From NCBI GenBank assembly GCA_021162425.1, contig JAGGYQ010000012.1:1-34813 (forward strand): DNA of 34,813 nt. The letters are read 5' to 3'. The number at the start of each line of letters is the position of its first letter. Positions within the stretch are counted from its first letter, which is position 1. Made by a program: the position numbers and the translations under genes. Of the stretch, positions 29,766-34,813 are shown piece after piece. The notes below the pieces were generated by a model. It made no database searches. It was given only the letters and a program-made list of their open reading frames with translations, and had not been told where the DNA came from. The stretch is from Candidatus Aenigmatarchaeota archaeon (GTDB taxonomy: Archaea > Aenigmatarchaeota > Aenigmatarchaeia > QMZP01 > QMZT01).

Positions 29766-31847
29766 TTATTCTGCTATGCTTTCTATTGCCTGTCTTATCA
29801 GGTCACCGAACATTGCTGATGCACCGACAGCGACAAGAAAATACATTGACACCGCTATTATAAGCATTTTTCCAGCAGTATACCATTGGTAAACCTTGTT
29901 TTCACCCTTTGTTATTTTTGTTATAAACATCGCCAAGATAATGATAACTTCTATAAGATAAATGCCTATTATTATCTGGAACATTTCAGGAGAGACCGCG
30001 GTAGAAACATTGCCCACGCCTATTCCAAATAATCCCTGCGTCATATTTATAGACATGCCCTCTGTCCCCATGGTCATTGCCTGAAGTCTCAAAGACAAAA
30101 CAGTTAAAACTTTTATGATTATTTGTGCCATTGAGACAATGAGACCTGTGACCATAGGTGTGAGCATATACGCCTGAAACGTCATGGAAGAGACAGAGTC
30201 CTGAAGCAACTCCCTTATATATTCCTGCGTGTCCTTTATGCTTCTGAGATACTTTGCTATGGTTAGCATACCTTCCGCCGCGTACTTCACACCTTTTTTG
30301 CCTATGTCTATGACCATATACATGATGTTCTCTATAAGTCTGCTTGGATAGTAGTTCACGGCTCCCCACTTCGGATGAAAAAGCGCATCCTTGAAGGTCA
30401 TGCCTAAATTTTTGATGTTTCTTAATGCTGTTATAAAGAGACCTGAGATGGTAAGGTCCTTGACGTCATCTATTGATTTTTCAAGTGCCACTTCTGCGGG
30501 AACGCCCGCGGATATTCTGTTGCCGAGCTGGAACAACGCCAGTTCGAATTCGCTTTCAGTTTTTTCGATGTCACCCTGTATTTGCACTCGCTGGTAGTTC
30601 GAAAGCATGAAATATGTTGATAATGAAAATGCAATCCCCATTGTTATCATACAGGACATTATAAGCGATAAAACATCATGTGTTCCCTTGGCTGAAAAAA
30701 GAATTTCAGGGTTGGCTGAAAAGAAATACATAGGCGGTGTCAGGAAAATCAACGCAACCATGACTGCGAAGGGCAGAACAGGCAAAACTACTTTTTTATC
30801 GCCGAACCTCATAATAAACTTCCCATTGGGTGGCAGGTCTGGATGCTTTGATGTATCAACCTGCGAAAACGTGGACGGTCTTTTTTTCAGTATGGTATTT
30901 ATGAACCAGATGAGAAAGATGGGAAGTATAATATCATAGCCAATGGCAAAATATTCAGGTCTTGCAATGTCTGAAAGAAAAACTGCTGCCATTGGTGCCA
31001 TTATCGAACCCATCACAGGTAAAACAATACCCATCATATGAATTATGCTGACGGGCAGACTCAATTCCTGTGCGTAGTGCTTCATTCTGACTTTTGTACC
31101 TTCTAATATCGTGTCCAACGCCTCGTCAAGGACAGCACCCTGCCTGCTCATTGGTTGCGTCTGCGAATCTCTTATTAATCGCAACGCCTCGGCAAATTCC
31201 TCATTTTCGGGTTTCCATTTCGCTATATAATCAACGAGGGCGTGAGAAGCGGAATAATATTTCCCCATCTCTATATCCCATAAAAGTCTTCGCATATCCC
31301 ATGCAAGAGGTCCAGAGATGTTCGATGCAGCAAATCTCAAAGCCTGTTCAAGGTTTGGTGATACACGCATGGAGACAACCATGTAAAGTATAGCCAGAAC
31401 AACCTGCGAAGACGCTTGGATTCTATACGCCTTTAAAAGGTTTGATGGGTATTTCAGAAAGTAGTATGAAAGACCGACACCCGCGGCTGTTATAAAGAGG
31501 AAGCCTAGAACAGGAATGACACCCGCAGCTATCAAAAATATTGAAAGTATCACGGACGACATAGCTGTGAGAACAACGAGAGCCATGACATCCTCAGGCG
31601 TTATGCGCAGACCCGTGAACGATATGGAGTTTTTGAGTTCTTTTCTTGTATTTTCGTCAGGTGGACTTACCTTTATTATGCTTCCTGCAAACCTTGCAAG
31701 ATTTTCAAACCAAGAGTATGGAATTCTTTCTTTTTTTTTGAAAATTCTATACTCCCTCGATTCTATGTGCGGCTCTGATTCGCTGGGGAAGTATAACATT
31801 CTGTGTTCTTGCGAATCTTTGTTCTTTTTTTTGAAAAAACCAGTCAT
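29766..31847 (-). CDS. Type II/IV secretion F-family membrane platform protein (TadC/FlaJ-like)
   Basis: Two T2SSF-like halves with multiple TM helices; ALRLIRDSQTQPMSRQGAVLDEALDTIL; ELALFQLGNRISAGVPAEVALEKS. Confidence 0.85.
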   Translation of the reverse strand: MTGFFKKKNKDSQEHRMLYFPSESEPHIESREYRIFKKKERIPYSWFENLARFAGSIIKVSPPDENTRKELKNSISFTGLRITPEDVMALVVLTAMSSVILSIFLIAAGVIPVLGFLFITAAGVGLSYYFLKYPSNLLKAYRIQASSQVVLAILYMVVSMRVSPNLEQALRFAASNISGPLAWDMRRLLWDIEMGKYYSASHALVDYIAKWKPENEEFAEALRLIRDSQTQPMSRQGAVLDEALDTILEGTKVRMKHYAQELSLPVSIIHMMGIVLPVMGSIMAPMAAVFLSDIARPEYFAIGYDIILPIFLIWFINTILKKRPSTFSQVDTSKHPDLPPNGKFIMRFGDKKVVLPVLPFAVMVALIFLTPPMYFFSANPEILFSAKGTHDVLSLIMSCMITMGIAFSLSTYFMLSNYQRVQIQGDIEKTESEFELALFQLGNRISAGVPAEVALEKSIDDVKDLTISGLFITALRNIKNLGMTFKDALFHPKWGAVNYYPSRLIENIMYMVIDIGKKGVKYAAEGMLTIAKYLRSIKDTQEYIRELLQDSVSSMTFQAYMLTPMVTGLIVSMAQIIIKVLTVLSLRLQAMTMGTEGMSINMTQGLFGIGVGNVSTAVSPEMFQIIIGIYLIEVIIILAMFITKITKGENKVYQWYTAGKMLIIAVSMYFLVAVGASAMFGDLIRQAIESIAE

Positions 31848-31876
31848 ACTTAATATTTATCAGCGTCCCTTATATT

Positions 31877-34768
31877 TCATTTTGGTGTGATTTCAATCAA
31901 TACTTTACCTTGTGTGACGCCGCCGTGTTTTATTGATATTTTATGTTCACCTTTATGCAGTATTGCTCTGCCTGATACGTTGCCCAGGGGGATGACAAAA
32001 TCCACTTCGTATGTTCCGAGGCCAAAGGCAAATGTTGGTTTAGGGTATTTGAGGAATTCACCTCTGTTTATCAGGCTGATTCGTCTGTTCACAGTAACCC
32101 AGTTTCCTTCTGAAAAAATGACGAATATCATGGAATTCGGCATTTGCGTGTCGATGGCGATGGCGTAGTTTGTGTCTTGCGTATCTGTAAATAATGAAAC
32201 AGGATTATTGGATTTAAGGAGAAGTCCTGTGAGTATATTCTGCATGTAAGAAACTATGTAATAATATTTAGGATTCGTATAGGTTTGATTGTTTTTTGAG
32301 ACCTCGCCATAACCTGGCACGTATATACTTGCCTCTGAGTTGTTGAGAACTAATTTCACCTGAAGTGTTAAAGACAGGGAAGCGAAAGTAGTTTTATTGC
32401 TTCCTTTGTTTCCATTTTTGTCTTCGCCTGTTACGTTTATAGTCCATACACCAGATGCGTTATTTGGAAGTGTGTATATGTATTCGTATGTATAACCATT
32501 TGTAATTGATGTTGTCTTGTTCATGGAGCCTTCGCTAACTCTCACTTCGCCTAACGAGTCTGTTATGGTCACGGTTGCGCTCTTGATATCATCTCTTCCA
32601 TCGAAGTCTGTGATATTCACACGGATTATCACAGGTCTTCCTGATTTGAAAACAGTTTTTTCGATGTTTGCATACGTGTATGTTTTTGGTTCATACACTT
32701 TCGGCGGCTTTGTCAGCGTTATTACAATGGTTTGGGTTTCATTTATATTGACCGACATCCTTGTTATGCCGTAGTCCGAGTTATCTTTGGTCGCGGTGAA
32801 GGTGTAGTTTGTGTAATAGTATGTCTGGCTTGCAGTTTTCCAGAATTCTGTCAATGCCTTTCTTCTAATGCTTCCGTTTTCGTCGCTTAATTCCGAGAAT
32901 TTCCCTTTGCCGTATCGGTCTTCACATGTTATGTTTGCACCTTGAACAGGGGACCCTAGTGAATTTTCAACACGGACATCCACATACCATTTTACGGTTA
33001 TGTTGGCGGTTGAACCTGTCGCAAATGTTATATCTGATGTGTTGAATGTTACATTCGTCATTGTAATGTTTCCGAAGCCGTCGAGATAGACATCGCTGTT
33101 CCAGAAAGAATATATGATTGAATCGTTGAATTTGTTGACCTTCGAATCCTTTGAATATAAGCCGTATGTGTTATCCCAGCCAACAGCAAGGACAGCGACA
33201 TTTGAAAAGGCGTTCGCATCGGCGTTCGAAAGATAAATACAGTGCCCTTTGTTGCCCTTCGTGTAAATGGTGAGGTTGGTGATGTTGTTAAAAGATGAGT
33301 AATATAGATAAAGACCTCTGCTATACGAGGAGGTTGTGTTAATTTCGATGTTTGCCAAGGTATTGTACGATGAGTGTTCAATGTGTATAGCATCTGATGA
33401 GCCGTCGTCGTTCACAATTGTGTTGTTTTCGATTGTGGTTCTGTTTGAATATTTTACAAAAATGCTGTGTGCATAGTTGTTGCCTGAACAGAAGAGTGTG
33501 TGAAGGGTTGAATTCACTATCACGCTTTCGCTTGAGTTGTAGATATAGACTGCGTTTTCGCGGCCTCTTACTGTGAGGTTAGATGAGTTAAGTGTGAAGT
33601 TGGGCGAGAAGATAACCTTTACACCATGATTATGCGTAGTACAGTTTTGGACAGTGAAATTACTTGAGTTTACGACGATGAGCTGTGAAAACTCGCAGTT
33701 GTTCAGCGTAGAATTCGGTGAGTTCAGAAAGTAAAGGATGGGTTTGCCCCATGCATAATTTGATGTTATGTTGTGGATAAAATATGTAAGGGAGTCCCCG
33801 GAAAATTCTATGGCTGGTCCCTTCTCCACATTTATAGTGTTATTTGAGATGTTCGCAGCGTTTGAGCATCGATAAAAAAAGATACCATAGCTCCTTGGAC
33901 CATGGGCAATGATGGTGTTGTTTGTTGCGGTGACAGAATCACTCAGCCGCATTCCATACGAGGAATCAGCATAAAGCTCTATTGTGTTGTTGGTTACAAC
34001 GTTGTTTATGCTTGTTGGTCTAACAAATATACCTTTGGATTCCTGACCAGACATATTTATCAGGTTGTTTTTTATCAGTATGTTTTTGCTGCCTTCGTAA
34101 GGCCAGAGGCCAAGGGAGATTCCGCGGTTGTAAGTATTTCCGATTGATGTTGTCATGTAGATTTTGTTGTTTGTTATGTTGCAGTTTTCGGAGTTTATAA
34201 TGACTACAGCTTTTCTGTATCTGTAATTTACTGTTGAGTTTATCGTGTTATTGTCGATAGTGGCGTTGCTTGTATCTTTCAAGATGAGCCCGTAAACATT
34301 ATCTGATTTCGCATCCATCATGAATACGTTATTCTTTATCAGTATGTTGTTTGCTTGCACGACAATTCCCCTTGTAGTGATATCGTCTGAATAATACCCG
34401 AAATATCTGAAATGCGAGTCTGACACGGTGAGGTTGCTTCCGGGGTTATTTATGAATCCATAGTTAGCAAAGCCAGATGTGTTTCCCGATGTTATGGTTG
34501 AGGAATTGATTAAAAGTGTCCCGTTGTTTACGATTTTAAATTCGCCATTGAACGAGCAGTTGAGAATTAGTGTGACGTTTTTTAATGTCAGGTTGCCTGT
34601 TGGGTTAATTGTTAAATTTCCGTTGAGTGTTATGGTCTGGTTTTCGCAGTGTTCTTCTCCGTTCACGACCCAGCTGCCAGAAGGTGGGTTGTTGCAAACT
34701 GCAAACGCTTTTCCCGGCAGGATGAAAAGGAAAAACAACAAGGTCGCCAGCAAAATAATTTTTTTCAT
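31877..34768 (-). CDS. Secreted right-handed beta-helix (NosD-like) surface protein with Ig-like C-terminal domains
   Basis: Signal peptide; repeated IxNNxI/NNTI parallel beta-helix rungs; PKVYEPKTYTYANIEKTVFKSGRPVIIRVNITDFDGRDDIKSATVTI Ig-like segment. Confidence 0.85.
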   Translation of the reverse strand: MKKIILLATLLFFLFILPGKAFAVCNNPPSGSWVVNGEEHCENQTITLNGNLTINPTGNLTLKNVTLILNCSFNGEFKIVNNGTLLINSSTITSGNTSGFANYGFINNPGSNLTVSDSHFRYFGYYSDDITTRGIVVQANNILIKNNVFMMDAKSDNVYGLILKDTSNATIDNNTINSTVNYRYRKAVVIINSENCNITNNKIYMTTSIGNTYNRGISLGLWPYEGSKNILIKNNLINMSGQESKGIFVRPTSINNVVTNNTIELYADSSYGMRLSDSVTATNNTIIAHGPRSYGIFFYRCSNAANISNNTINVEKGPAIEFSGDSLTYFIHNITSNYAWGKPILYFLNSPNSTLNNCEFSQLIVVNSSNFTVQNCTTHNHGVKVIFSPNFTLNSSNLTVRGRENAVYIYNSSESVIVNSTLHTLFCSGNNYAHSIFVKYSNRTTIENNTIVNDDGSSDAIHIEHSSYNTLANIEINTTSSYSRGLYLYYSSFNNITNLTIYTKGNKGHCIYLSNADANAFSNVAVLAVGWDNTYGLYSKDSKVNKFNDSIIYSFWNSDVYLDGFGNITMTNVTFNTSDITFATGSTANITVKWYVDVRVENSLGSPVQGANITCEDRYGKGKFSELSDENGSIRRKALTEFWKTASQTYYYTNYTFTATKDNSDYGITRMSVNINETQTIVITLTKPPKVYEPKTYTYANIEKTVFKSGRPVIIRVNITDFDGRDDIKSATVTITDSLGEVRVSEGSMNKTTSITNGYTYEYIYTLPNNASGVWTINVTGEDKNGNKGSNKTTFASLSLTLQVKLVLNNSEASIYVPGYGEVSKNNQTYTNPKYYYIVSYMQNILTGLLLKSNNPVSLFTDTQDTNYAIAIDTQMPNSMIFVIFSEGNWVTVNRRISLINRGEFLKYPKPTFAFGLGTYEVDFVIPLGNVSGRAILHKGEHKISIKHGGVTQGKVLIEITPK

Positions 34769-34813
34769 AATATTAATATTGGATTTTGATATTAGTATTT
34801 GGATGTTTTGAGT

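Overview
About 35 kb of densely packed archaeal chromosome. Core genes include gyrB-gyrA, rpoN, ogg, endonuclease V, enolase, split transketolase, Nop5, fibrillarin-like protein, class II lysS, two M48 proteases, and large surface or secretion proteins. The most unusual feature is the set of tRNA genes. I can assemble four: Gly(CCC), Ser(GCT) and Pro(GGG) on the minus strand and His(GTG) on the plus strand. Each one is interrupted at the same place in the T-loop (about position 59/60) by 53 to 193 nt. In each, the T-stem and acceptor stem pair perfectly once the insert is removed. None shows the exon-intron complementarity expected of a canonical bulge-helix-bulge (BHB) intron in that register. 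The Gly and His inserts share an exactly identical 45-nt hairpin block, 24 kb apart on opposite strands. Three of the four also carry a second insert: anticodon stem in Gly, D-loop in Pro, variable arm (three 38-nt tandem repeats) in Ser. This looks like a systematic T-loop intron or insertion system. I also report a candidate structured ncRNA between rpoN and ogg and several smaller observations. All calls were made by eye; no searches or folding programs were run.
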